Shown: positions 39,601-49,600 of the stretch, one piece after another
Layout: each line of letters starts with the position of its first letter
Numbering within the stretch: position 1 is the stretch's first letter
Source: Brachionus rotundiformis
Lineage: Eukaryota > Rotifera > Eurotatoria > Ploima > Brachionidae
NCBI GenBank assembly: GCA_016802295.1
Contig: JAESIW010000137.1
Coordinates: 6,174,835 to 6,238,834, forward strand
Direction of reading: 5' to 3'
Length of the DNA stretch: 64,000 nucleotides
The notes under the pieces: generated by a model
Told to the model about the DNA's origin: nothing
The model's database searches: none
What the model saw: the letters and a program-made list of their open reading frames with translations, nothing else
Position numbers and translations under genes: made by a program

Positions 39601-42600
39601 TTAAACATACAATGTTAGACTTTATTTTGTATGTCTGCAAACTTGTGCAAAAATTTTATGCATGCAGAATTTTGCACAATAGTTTTCTATGGTTCAACAC
39701 ATTTTTTAACACATAAAAATCTTTCTCTGCATTAAATTTTTCAATTTAGGAAATTTTAAGAAATTCTTTAAAAAAATAAATTTTGATCACAAACTTCAAT
39801 ATGCCTGCAATGACATAATTTCTTTAAAAACCGAGTAAAATCAGAAAGCCCGAAGGATTTTTAACAAATTTAAACTTGAATATTATCTCAAAGAAATAAA
39901 GTTATCAAAAATTACTCAAAAAAACTTAAATTCATCTTGTAATACTTAGATTTTTTCTATTTCTTTTGATATTTTAATTTGAAATCTCTGTAATTAATCA
40001 GCCGGTCAATGATTAACTTCAAAATTAACCTGTCACGAAACAGTCTAATTTACTGCTATTGCTGCCACACTTATATTTTTGCTTTGGTCCGTATAACAAA
40101 ATTCTTAGAGTTTTTAGTAGCAGCATCATTTTGAACACCTCATAGGAAAAGACATGTTGGGCCGAAAATTGGGGAGCTGGAATAAAATTTTTGAGATCGA
40201 AGTGAAATGAGTTTTTTTATCTCTTGAAATTTAATGAAACCAAAGCCATTCCGTAAATGTGACCAAAAAAAATTAACAAAAAACTTACAGATCTGCAATT
40301 TCCTGCATTTTGGCACGGTCTGCTCAAGCAGTAGTCAAACGAAAACTGACAAAACTCTCCATAAAACGGTTGACTACAAACGCACACACCAATGCCAAAC
40401 TGGTTCTCACAAACTCCTCTACCAGAACAATTGTTCTTAAACAAGCAGGGATCGAGCGATATTTCACAGTTGGCGCCGGTAAAATCCGGCGAACACGAAC
40501 AATTGTAATAATTGAACCTATTGAAGCAAATAGCATCGTTTAGACACGGGCTACTGTCACACGAGTTTATCTCTACCTCGCATCTCTTGGACGTGTAGCC
40601 TGTCGGACACTGACACTGATAGTCGTTGAGCATTGGCTGACAGATGGCTCCATTTTTGCACGGATTGGACAAACATGCATCTATTGTGCTCGAACAGTCG
40701 GCTCCAGTGTAGCCCCGATTGCAAAAGCACCTAAACGAGCCGTCCGCTTGTTCATAACACTTGCCATTGCTGCCACACGGTCCACTCGCGCACACACTCA
40801 CTCTACTCTCGCAAAAATCTCCTGTCGAATTGGCCAAACACCTGCACTTGACCAAACCGGCGTCAGATTCGCACGTACCACCATTAGTGCACGGATTGTA
40901 CACTAGACAAGGGTCGTACGTTGTCTGACAATTGGCGCCCGTAAACGGCGGCCTACACGCACATCTATACGTATTGTTCAATGCTTTAATGCACGTGCCG
41001 TTGTTGAGACACGGCTGCGAGTTGCACCCGCTCAGACTAATCGCACAATCGGCTCCACTGAACCCGTCCAGACACAAACACAACGGTCCATTTTGGGTAT
41101 TGAGACACAGGCCGCCATTTAGACACGAGCTAGCCGTGCACACTTGGCTCACTATCTCACAATTGACGCCCTCGTATCTGTCCGCGCACAAACATGTGTA
41201 TGAATTGAGCGCTGTTTCAATGCATGTGCCATTGTTGAGACACGGCTGCGATAGACACTCGTCTATATTGTCTTCGCAGTCTAGACCACGCGTGCCAGCC
41301 GGACAATCGCACTCGTACTGGAAAGGACTTGGTGTTCTGCACGTGCCGCCAAACTTGCACGGGTTGTTGGCGCACAGATCGAGTCTAATCTGGCAGTTGA
41401 GGCCCGTAAAGCCCGGCAAACAGATGCATGTATAGCTCTGGCCATTGCTGGGCGTCGACAAGCACACGCCATAGTCACCGCACGGGTTGACGCCCGCAGC
41501 GCACTGATTCAGCTCTATTTCACACTTGTCTCCATAGAAACCCTGCGGACAGCTGCATGTATAGCTATTCAGCGAGTAGTTGTTCTCGCATCGCGAACCA
41601 TTGAACGCTGGCAAGCAAACACACTCGTACCTGTAATAAATTATGAGACAATGAAAACATTTTTTTTAACTAATTTTTTATTTGGCTATATTTTTTTTAA
41701 AGATAATTAAAATGAAAAAGGATGGCTCATGTAAATGACTTCACTTAAATTTCTGGTTTTATCACTAGTTTTACAGAATTATCCAGCTTCCAAGACCTTT
41801 TGAAAGTATTAGCTCAAGAACTACATCTAAAATCAATCTCATCCAGAGAATAAAAAGCCTAAAGAGTGTAATGCACCCTACGTATCACTTGCGCAATCAT
41901 AAGTAAGAGTTAATATACTTGTCACGTATCTCAGAAGATCGACGCTTCTAGATGTTGATATAAACATTGTAAAATAGCTCACATTTTGTCTTAATTATAA
42001 GCCCATGTCCCTAACACAAACTCATGGGTATAAATAACGATTCCATTCTCAGTGCTAGGGAGATATATATTTTAGCAATTACAATAACTATATAAATTGT
42101 TAGAGCTCTACAATTATTTAATAAACTATTCTAAAGTATACTTGTTTTATCATTCATTAACCCGCCTTACATCTTGGTAGCAGCGATAAGTAATAATGTC
42201 CATAATGAGTTTCTATTCATTCAAACTCAAAAATTCCTTGGCTCAATGCAAAATTATACTCAAAAACTTTATCCGTTCAATCTTCGATTATTCTTTCATT
42301 CCACTAACTATCATCAGATCTGCAAAAAATGCAAAACAAAATTTAAGACTTAATAGTAACACGTTCTTAAGTTCTGATCAATAATTTTTTATCAAAAATC
42401 AAACCATCAATAATAAGTTCAATTCGCTTTAATTGGGTTTCAAAACAATAGTTTCTACATAAAAACTTATTTTATTACAAAAACTATCACATAAATCATT
42501 TTATTTACTAACGCCTGGCAAAAAAGAAGAACTTGATTCCATTCTGAGTAGACGAGGTTCTCCTCAAAATTATTTAGAAAATAAATAAATAAACTTCAAG

Positions 42601-43333
42601 CTTTGGCCTTCTTTCCCTACTAGGTTTTGGCTTTTGACCAATTACTAAATCACCAAAGGAGGTATGGACAATTTTTAAGCAAAAATAAACCTTCTAATTA
42701 GTGATGTAATCAGAAATTTAGCTGAGAGCAAAATAAATAGCCATTATAAATTGCCAAATAAGGTAAAACAAATTTTAATAAGTTCTAGACTTCAACTAGT
42801 AACATGACATACCTGTCTATTCTGTTGATGCAAATGCCGTAGTTTAGACACGGACTGGAGGCGCACTGGTCGACCACAATATCGCAATTCTTGCCCACAA
42901 AGCCCGGCTGACACGAGCACTGATAAAAGTTGGCCTCGACCAGGCCCTTGTCGTTAATGTTCGAACATATGCCGCGATTCTTGCACGGATACGACTGGCA
43001 CACATCTATTATTTGCTCGCATTGGACGCCTGTGTAGCCTGGCTGGCACACACACGTGTACGCATCAAACTGCTCGTCGAACAGACACGTCGAGTTGGCG
43101 CGGCACGGTCGCGAAAAGCATCCGTTGCTAACGGTCGGCTCGTCGCACAACGCCCCGCTCCAGTAGCTCGAATTGCCGCAATCACATCTGTAGTTGTACT
43201 CGTTTAGCGGCACGCACTTGGCCCAGTTGGCGCACTTAGAGCTCGAGCACGGGTTCGCCTGCTGCTGTCCCACCGCGCTCCCCGCCGCCAACAACACCAA
43301 GCCTATTACCATAAGCTTGTCTAACTCGTTCAT
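20512..43333 (-). CDS. Giant EGF-repeat / C-type-lectin / repeat-array type I membrane protein, 18 exons, 4251 aa
   Basis: Exons (minus): 43333-42813, 41630-40289, 38488-37958, 37897-37737, 37682-36758, 34790-34497, 34445-33151, 31135-29974, 29918-29558, 29480-29312, 29252-28444, 27962-26925, 26868-26790, 26736-25915, 25014-23594, 22450-22036, 21983-21709, 21647-20512. Their lengths sum to 12756 nt, exactly 4252 codons including the stop, and phases agree at every junction. Seen: signal peptide (1-22); about 65 EGF modules (about 25-2570); degenerate C-type lectin domain (about 2614-2755); about 1300 residues of tandem ~90-120-aa units; one TM helix (about 4101-4127); 124-residue Ser-rich tail with NPVY. 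Fourth EGF-type marks such as NIDECLSQPC suggest some calcium-binding modules. By architecture it is a Notch/fibropellin-like surface receptor or adhesion protein, but there are no LNR repeats and no ankyrins, so it is not Notch. Function unknown. Confidence 0.88.
22036..26925 (-). CDS. Giant EGF gene, membrane-proximal repeat block (exons 13-16; block continues into exons 12, 17, 18)
   Basis: Exons 26868-26790, 26736-25915, 25014-23594 and 22450-22036. The translation alternates two patterns: an amphipathic helix ending in Trp or Phe, as in DFIKKALVDSWLTARP, LISFMLRNAWLNVYAD, LLSLILKQSWNEHIK and LIKNTWIKAN, then a strand of alternating hydrophobics such as DYSVFVNDVLI, YWRAYFYIRPVNN, VGIDYAVSIEN and FYRITYTQSING. 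About ten such pairs fit between the lectin domain and the membrane. The helix-strand layout recalls SEA-type or KIAA1549-like stalk modules, but I cannot place it in a family. Cysteines are few, unlike the EGF block. Units are too diverged for recent duplication. Confidence 0.7.
22860..23090 (+). mobile_element. LINE C-terminal tail in giant-gene intron 15
   Basis: The plus strand encodes AKHTFFSNRLVLHWNRLPED, followed by an SxxxFKESLDKFNG-like stretch. FF-NR-V--WN-LP is the standard C-terminal end of CR1/jockey-type LINE ORF2. It is antisense to the host gene. Intron 15 (23593-22451) is otherwise AT-rich with nothing recognised. Confidence 0.75.
26925..27962 (-). CDS. Giant EGF gene, exon 12: last EGF module and C-type lectin domain
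   Basis: After one EGF module (DYCSSLPCLNGGTC) and a unit with LQPCLVEAWKQANPQFS comes CPFGYEIIPG, SDRCFSA, ADYECQISGASLVIFETEQ, NMYWTSS, SWIWAS and GFICES: the order of a C-type lectin fold of about 140 residues. No EPN, QPD or WND calcium-site motif is present, and the inner C-terminal cysteine is replaced (NRFYVELSTSN), so calcium-dependent sugar binding is doubtful. Its donor appears to be GC (see findings). Confidence 0.82.
27963..28443. other. Intron 11 of the giant gene
   Basis: 481 bp of AT-rich intron with GTAAAC donor and TTTTAAG acceptor. I see no element in it. Intron 14 (25914-25015, 900 bp) is likewise featureless. Confidence 0.5.
28444..43333 (-). CDS. Giant EGF gene, exons 1-11: signal peptide and EGF array
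   Basis: The first exon starts MNELDKLMVIGLVLLAAGSA, a clear signal peptide. I count about 65 EGF modules by their CxCxxGYxGxxC endings: 4 start in exon 1, 12 in exon 2, 4 in exon 3, and so on. One module at the start of exon 2 (after GSRCENNYSL) lacks its first three cysteines, and one in exon 7 (NISVCPQG) has lost its fourth. Several modules have a CPCGYEG or CDCGYTG variant with an extra cysteine (exon 3). Many have short Notch-like form (DxCxSNPCxNGGTC). EGF arrays of this kind mediate protein-protein contact outside the cell. Confidence 0.9.
31660..31915 (+). mobile_element. LINE C-terminal piece (family X) in giant-gene intron 7
   Basis: Encodes KRLRWLGHVLRMKDSPI and, further on, a DLEWKSKG-like segment, the usual end of one class of LINE ORF2, then CTCAAGGAGTCAATAAGGAAAAAAA. 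A second diverged copy lies at 32640-32900. Intron 7 is 33150-31136. Confidence 0.65.
32190..32520 (+). mobile_element. CR1/jockey-like LINE 3' end, copy in giant-gene intron 7
   Basis: Encodes RRGDLIQMFKIVNRHEKINL, then a HNMKLEKEICKQASSRYSF stretch. The DNA is highly similar to 53095-53420 in the formin intron (shared runs such as AAACATAACATGAAACTAGAG and GAAAGAAATTTGCAAACAAGC). The two are recent relatives; both are frame-broken. Confidence 0.8.
32640..32900 (+). mobile_element. LINE C-terminal piece (family X), second copy
   Basis: Reads AATGAGTCAATGTATCAAGAA and encodes NKKLRWLGFVLRMK, parallel to 31700-31790. The rest has decayed. Antisense to the host gene. Confidence 0.6.
35220..35958 (+). 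mobile_element. Ty3/gypsy-like LTR retrotransposon, 3' end with LTR, in giant-gene intron 5
   Basis: An open stretch from about 35252 (one stop inside) encodes a charged segment with KFNCEFNLPEFATKEENTW and KQKYPNLSIDNVKSQ, origin unclear. Then TCGAGGACGATGTGATTTTA and a polypurine tract GGGGGGATA lead into an LTR 35685-35958 that starts TGTTAC and ends GGTTACA. The GAGGACGA-polypurine-TGTTAC layout is typical of the 3' end of Ty3/gypsy elements. The LTR matches the one at 41867-42171 (CTTGTCATGTATCTCAGAAG, TTGTCTTAATTATAAGC). No primer-binding site follows, so this is a 3' LTR. The coding region is almost all gone. Intron 5 is 36757-34791; the part beyond 35960 shows nothing else. Confidence 0.72.
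38780..38935 (+). mobile_element. LINE RT catalytic-box fragment in giant-gene intron 2
   Basis: The plus strand encodes FVDDIALISQRESHVEE, a reverse transcriptase YADD-type box in FVDD form with its usual following residues. Only about 150 bp is recognisable. Confidence 0.65.
39110..39500 (+). mobile_element. CR1/jockey-like LINE tail in giant-gene intron 2
   Basis: Encodes MIYTALIRPHLEFAISS, then frame-broken KKKDKNNFFTS and GDLVQLFKINRYEIITF. TxLIRPHLEFA and RGDLIQLFK are standard landmarks near the LINE C terminus. The end (GTATAGTTAGAGAAGATGTGAAAG) resembles 61455-61485. Antisense to the host gene; intron 2 is 40288-38489. Confidence 0.75.
41867..42390 (+). mobile_element. Ty3/gypsy-like LTR retrotransposon, 5' end, in giant-gene intron 1
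   Basis: An LTR at 41867-42171 (TGTAATG...CTTACA) is followed after 3 nt by TGGTAGCAGCG (42175-42185), which fits a primer-binding site for a Met-type tRNA (usual form TGGTAGCAGAG). A short open frame MSIMSFYSFKLKNSLAQCK starts at 42196 and runs 62 codons; it may be the start of the gag ORF but I do not recognise it. The element breaks off near 42390. The LTR belongs to the same family as that at 35685-35958. Confidence 0.72.
42517..42594 (+). repeat. LINE/SINE 3' tail copy ending in (TAAA)n
   Basis: Partner of 951-1028: shares the AAGAAG, CATNCTGAGT and TCCTCAAA blocks and the AAATAAATAAATAA end. It lies in intron 1 of the giant gene (42812-41631), antisense to it. Confidence 0.5.
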
Positions 43334-43494
43334 TGTTTTCTTTTTTTTTTTTCAATTCACTCTAAAGCCAATACCCAAATTAGCTGGCTTGGACAAAAAA
43401 AAAATTTTATATAAAATAAAAATTAAAATCAGAAAATTGTTTTATTATTTTTTTAATTTTTTTTTAGGTTAGTGTAAGCACACCACTTGTGGAT

Positions 43495-43503
43495 ATTTAT
43501 ATA
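43495..43503 (-). promoter_or_regulatory. Possible TATA box of the giant EGF gene
   Basis: On the minus strand TATATAAAT lies about 165 bp before the start codon at 43333, in a plausible place for a TATA element with an untranslated leader of about 130 nt. AT-rich surroundings make chance occurrence likely. Confidence 0.25.
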
Positions 43504-45129
43504 GTTAGGTAAGAAGGCCATCAAGAGCCGCTACTTGGTCCATATTGTGCAATGTGGCCGCCAAGACCACCAAGCTTAACAATTCTTGAACTTGTTTTAT
43601 TTGTTTAGAACTAAATTCTTAATATGATCATACAATTGAATTTTTTTTCAATTTCCAAGAGCTATTTTTGGCTGATTTGATTACCTGAATTGTGAACCTA
43701 TACCAATTATACAAAACAAGTTTTTTTTTATGCTGAGGAGTTGATTTAAAGGGTTTTATTTTCTTTGTAAAACCTATTATATGAAATTGTTTAATAAAAG
43801 AGAAAAAGAAAGAAAAAAGTTTTGTTTCATTCGAAAATAATGGAAATCTTATGAGTTGTGTTTTTACCTTTGGCGAATCCCTAGATGGAATGAAAAGAGA
43901 TTTAGATCATGGTCAAACAAGAACTGGACCAGTGAAGCACTTGGTTAAATTCAAGAGAGGCTATGCTACATAACATCCAGTTGGCTACTCTGCCACGGCT
44001 ATTTTTGGAACTGGATTTTTACAAGAGTTATTTTTAAACTATTAATTTGAACTGTTTGAAAATAAAATTTTTTTTTATATTTTTTATTCAGAAGAATTTT
44101 TTTAAAATTTATTAGAGTGTACTTAACAAATTAAAATAGAAATTATTATATTATTTTTTTGTTCTCTAAATGATGAACAAAAACATTGTTTTACCTTTGT
44201 GTTTTTTATTCCAAGGCGATTGCTTTCATATGCAAAAACTTTTTGAGAAAAATTTGAAATTAAAATATGTTTTTTTTTTTTTAATAAATTTTATTATATA
44301 ATTTTTTCTTTAGTTACATTAAGTAATTTTATAATAAAAAGATTAATTTTCAATAAAAAATTAATAATCTTTTTAAACAGAATTGAATTGTTCACCATTC
44401 AGTGGTTTTACCACATAAAAATTTTCTTTGGTTAGGCAGATGCCGTCCTCTGAAAAAGGTCACTGACTGCCTAAAATGAAACATGATATAAACGAAAAAT
44501 TTATTTACAAAAATGAAAAAGTAAAAATTATCAAATATTATGTCCATTTAAGATAAAATATTTTTACATATCAAAAATCCTTTATAAAAAAGTCTACAAA
44601 TTTTTGTTGATTTAATTTGAATAATTTTCTTTTCTAAAAAGCTGACTTGCTCAGCAGTAGCAAAATCAAATAGCCTTTAATTTTTTAAAAATATTTCTTG
44701 TTGATTGATTGTTTATTTTTGTTTAGTTTAGAATAAAAATAAGTCATTAGTGCTTTTTAATATAAAAAGATGATGCTTGTTACAAGGCTTCGTTGCACAC
44801 CGAAAACAGTAACTTCAGAGGTTGAATAAAATATATTGTTTCCTTTTGAGCACCAGCTTGCATGTTTGTCATATAACTATCTGATGTCTTGAATTATTAA
44901 TCAACAAAACTTATTAAAATTCATTTTACCTTATTTTTATGCATTTTATGAAAGTATCCTTACTTCTTTTAAGAATCTTGTCACGTACTTGATTCAGTAT
45001 ATAAGAAACTCTTTTATATTATTATTTAGGCTCAAATTATATAGTTAAATAAGGAATTAGTTAAAGCAATATTTTCATTGTCCCATAATATATTACATGT
45101 TTTTTAAAGGCATGTATTTTACGTAATAC

Positions 45130-45540
45130 TAAATTTATTTTTCTGCTACTTAACCTCTCGGACGTTTAGCTGGGCAATTTTCAACTTCAACACACTTGGC
45201 TCTGATTCGAATACACCATGAACGATATTTAGCTGCTCAACTTGCTCTTGTAAATCTTGACCATTCTCAATTGCAGGTTCTTGTTTATCTTCGAATTCAA
45301 TAATGAACGAAAGTTCATCTTCGGCGACTTCATTTTCTAAATGACTTTGAGTTTCAATCGGCTGGCGGTTAAGAGCATCTTTATTCTTCGCAGGCCTTCC
45401 TTTTCATCTGTTTTCACCCAGTGGCACATCTTTTGCGCTCTCGTGCCATGGCATACCTTCTTCGGTCAGTGTTTGAACAGAAAAACAGGAGATTTTTTAT
45501 ACTATTCCGAATCGACAACTCATTAATAAGTATCATTTTA
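45130..45540 (-). pseudogene. Unrecognised decayed ORF with acidic C-terminal region
   Basis: From about 45390 to 45150 on the minus strand one frame reads KGRPAKNKDALNRQPIETQ, then a stretch rich in Glu, Asp and Gln (ELSFIIEFEDKQEP, QEQVEQLNIVHGVFE) to a stop after about 85 codons. A stop precedes the KGRPAK segment. Codon content is more balanced than the flanks, so it was probably once coding. The KGRPAK segment recalls transposase tails (compare 18780-19030). Confidence 0.35.
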
Positions 45541-45679
45541 ATTTTATTTTTAGTACCTTAAGTGTGAATTTTAGTATCATTTTTATTTTTTTTTTAGTAG
45601 CAGAAAAATAAATTTAGTATCAGAATAAAATATAAGTCTTTTTTAAATTTAATACTTAAAATGATAAATCTAAATAAGA

Positions 45680-45800
45680 GAATACTGCCACGTTGTAACA
45701 TGTTCAATTGTATTTCTTGACTGTTCATCAGCTCTACATATTGGATATCTTCTGATGTCTAACTGTATCATTAAATTGTTCTTGTCTCTTGTAATTAGTA
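45680..45800 (-). mobile_element. Possible LINE ORF2 C-terminal fragment
   Basis: Minus-strand translation includes LDIRRYPICRADEQSRNTIE followed by HVTTWQYS, similar to the CxxC...EHxxxxC end of jockey/R1-type ORF2. Short and weak. Confidence 0.3.
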
Positions 45801-46642
45801 TCATTATTTCTTTATTCTCTTTTAATTGTTTTATTTTTCTGTTCCACAGTCCATTTTAGAACAAAGTATACAGTTTTTAAAGAGCATGAACGTTCTAGAG
45901 CAGTTATTAGAGTTCAAAGGTTCAGAGCTTGTTCTAGAGCATGTGTTTAAGTAATCCTCATGGATAAAATTTATTGGAACATTCAGTCAAAAGAGTTCTG
46001 ATTCTACATCTGTTGTTACCGTTTGTACTTTTAAAATAATCAAAATTTTTACAGATTTTTATGTAAATATAAGATTTTATTTAGAAAATGATTTTGTTTA
46101 TAGAGCTTCTTTTTGATGGCTTATAATGCTTAGCGGCAAAAAAAGGCATATCTTAAGCCTAGGTCTGTACAATAAGACCAAAATTTGGAAATTTTGCAAC
46201 AAAAAAAAACACAAAATCATTATATAATTATTAAGAATTATTAAAAAAATAAATTCCATTTCGAATTAAAGAAAATAAATACAAAACAAATTATTTTTGT
46301 TTATACATAATTTTAATTTGAAATGCTGAAATTTTTTTTGATTTGGTATCATAGCAAAAATAAGGCATGTCTTATAGATTTTAATAATTATACTTTTTTC
46401 AATATTATTGGGCTTATTTTCTTAATTTTTGGCGCTGGAGCAAGAAATAATATTATTTTTACCAAAAAAAAGCTTGTAATTTCTTATTTTAAAACAGAAT
46501 ACTATTCACGGCAACGAGAAGTAAATATGCCCAATTTAACTTTAATAAAAAACAAAGAATAATAATTTAAATTTTTATTAATTAAGAAAAGAAAATATTT
46601 TTTTTACTAACAATAAAATAAAAATTAATTTTAAACATAAAT

Positions 46643-49600
46643 TTATATTTTAATAGTTGTCATTTTAATATGTGTTGTCTTTTCATTTATTGATTTGTTT
46701 TTTCTTGGTAAATTTTGTGAGCCCAAAGTTGACGAACTAGATGATGACACTGTTCTAGGCTTGGTAATTGGCGACTCGGAATTATTTTTAGACAAGATTC
46801 TAATTTTGCTTTGGCTCTGAAGCCCATTCTTTTGACCAAGCTTAATGCTTGTCTTTTTAGCTTTGGTAGACACTGTCTCATTCATGTACAAGGAATTATT
46901 TGACTTGACAATTTGGTTATCATTGAATGTAATATGGACTGAATGTCTTGCATCAACCAGTGGCTTTGAGCAAGACTTGGTTCGACCAATGATTGGACAA
47001 ACTGACCGTCTCTTAACTTCTTTTCTATCACATTCTTTTTTGACCTCTATTTCATTCGAATTGCCCATAGACGAATTGGACTGAGTCTCGAAGCCTTCGT
47101 CTTTTAGCGCTTCATTTGTTTTAGAATCTTGGCAAATTTTGGCAAAAGCACAGTTGGAATTCTGGTGCCTGTCAGCTCTTGACTTAGAACTCACATCATT
47201 TGACATGTTCTCGAAAAAGGCCAATTTTTCTTCAAGATTATTTTTAGGCTCGCGGGACCTTTTCACGCAAATATTGGAGTCCTCTTGCTCAAAATTTTTG
47301 TACATGGATGCCAATTTTTGAAATTCTTCCATTTTCCTAAGACCAGATAACCTGTTTGATTTCCTATCTGAATTCTCGCTTTCATTCTCTTTTAATAAGC
47401 TCATTGATTTGCCTTTTTTGCCATCCGACTTGGACACATCATACTGGTTGCTGGACAAGCTTCGCCTTATTTTTACCGAGTCCACTACATCACATGAAGT
47501 GTTAACCAGCTCTCTGTTTGTCTCGGTGTCATCATGCAAAAATCGGACAAAATTAGAGCCCGGATGAGACAGTCTATTGAATGGTCTTGATCTACTACTT
47601 CGGTAATTTATCACAACTCCATCCAATTCATCCAAATAGGTCTCTGTACCAAACTGATCTGAATTTTTTTTTGGTGTTATTTTCTCTTTTAAAGTTGGAA
47701 CACTTTGATTTGATTCTGATTTGGCACCTTTGGCGTTCTAGCGCAAAATAAAATAGATATGAGCAAATGATGGTAAAAATGGTACAAATTTAAAAATTTA
47801 TTTTTTTATCAAAAATCATTAAATTATTAATATTATTTCAAATAATGGTAATTTTGATAATTTTAAATATAATAATTGGTTTTGGTGAGTCAATTTGGAA
47901 TCCAACTTATTAAAACAATGAAAAAATTTTTATATTAATTAATTTATTTGGCTTCAAAAAACTCAAGTAATATGTTTTCAAAAACCAGATTTTATACGCT
48001 TTAATAACAAAGGAAAGAGTTAAAATTAAAAATAATTATTCATATTTGGGTCTCTCAATTTGGTTTGGACTAAATTCGAAAAATTCAAGCAAAAATTAAT
48101 CAAAATTTTAATTGAGCTGATTACTAAGAATAAAAAGTTAAATGATTTTAAAATATTCCTGTTGCTAAAACAGTAAATTAGCTAAAAGTTAAAAAAAATA
48201 AACTAAATTTTTTGTTATATTAAAAAAATAGCCTTAAACCAGGCCTAAAATTAAAATTAATGCGGGAAAATATCATTAAATCTTAAATCTATTAACTTGT
48301 AAAACAAGCATGATTCTTGAAATTTGAACAATTAACTCTAAATTTTAAAGAATAGTATACCTAATTAAAAGAAAAAAAATAAATCTTAGTTATATCATGA
48401 GATTACTTAACAAATTTTGTCTTGCTTGTCATTTTGTTTAAAAATTATACTTTTAATTATTTTAATAGCTCAATTTGGAAGACCTCTATGGAAACAAGCT
48501 ACCACAAAATCACATAAACTTTCATTGCGATATTCAATTGGTATGAGTATTGATAAGTCTGGTAGTTCTTGAACTAGTCGTACTGTAAAATTACCCTATT
48601 GTTTTTACGCGCTAATAATTTAATAAACTATTTAAAAACTATTATTCAATAACCAATACTTTCTGATCAGTAAAGACAATCAAAAATTATTAATGACTCA
48701 GTCATATTCCAAAAATGACAACAAAAATTTTTTTTCAATTAAAAAAAATTTAAGTTCTAATTTATTAAATTAATTGATTATCTAAAAGTTAACAAGCAAT
48801 TCCATAAATATGTATTTCAATTGTTTTTTTTTGGTTTTTGCTTCCTGGAGAAATGCTAACCTAATTTTATTCCATGAAGCTTTGGTTCTTGATCGCATAT
48901 TTCAAAAACTTTTCCCAAAGTTAAATTTTTATTCGAATTTAATTTTTTAAAAGATTTTTTTTATCCTAATAACCTCCTTGAAATTCACATAATCAAATAA
49001 TAACTAACATTTAATTAACACTAGAGAGCCCGGCTGATTAATTACAAACATTTCAAATTAAAATATCAAAAGAAATAGAAAAAATTTATTTAAAATATGA
49101 TTAAAAAATTTAAGCTGTATTTAAGTTTCTTTGATTAATTTTTGATAACTTTATTCTTTGGGATAATAATTTTAAAAACCTCTCGGGCTTTCTACTGTTA
49201 AGAAAAAAAATTTTTTTAATTTATTTTCTTTATATCATTTTTAATAAAGATAAATGTCAAAGATAAAAAAATTACCTTTATTTTTTCGGCGAAGGTGTAC
49301 AGAGTGTTAAAACATTCTTCTAGTCTAAAACTAACTGGATCTTCACAAAAATAATTTGCCAACTTCAAGTTCCATTCTTCAAATCTGTTTTCCTTGTTTT
49401 TCAGCTCGTTTATATTTTTTACAGCTATCTAATGAAGAAAAAATCTTATCAACTATTAAATTATCTTTCATATTAACTTACCTTGAAAAAATCCTTCAAG
49501 TCACCCATTGAGTTGACACAAAATAACTGTTCATACAAATGTTTTACCTTGTCGGCAAAGACAAAAAAATCGCTTATAAACACCTCAGTTTGAACACTGA

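Larger units (their letters stand above)
43504..46642. other. Intergenic, AT-rich spacer with two doubtful element remnants
   Basis: Spacer between the 5' end of the giant gene and the 3' end of the formin. Apart from the stretches at 45130-45540 and 45680-45800 on the minus strand I see no gene, RNA or element. The short open frame at 46323-46562 is AT-rich and unrecognised. Confidence 0.4.

Noticed and set aside
40932..41435. 167-codon plus-strand open frame across the EGF exons
   Set aside because: Complement of regular EGF repeats; rich in His and Pro from reversed Cys and Gly codons.
20512..43333. CRISPR-like or satellite array from the regular EGF periodicity
   Set aside because: The period comes from protein modules with low nucleotide identity; no identical repeats or spacers.
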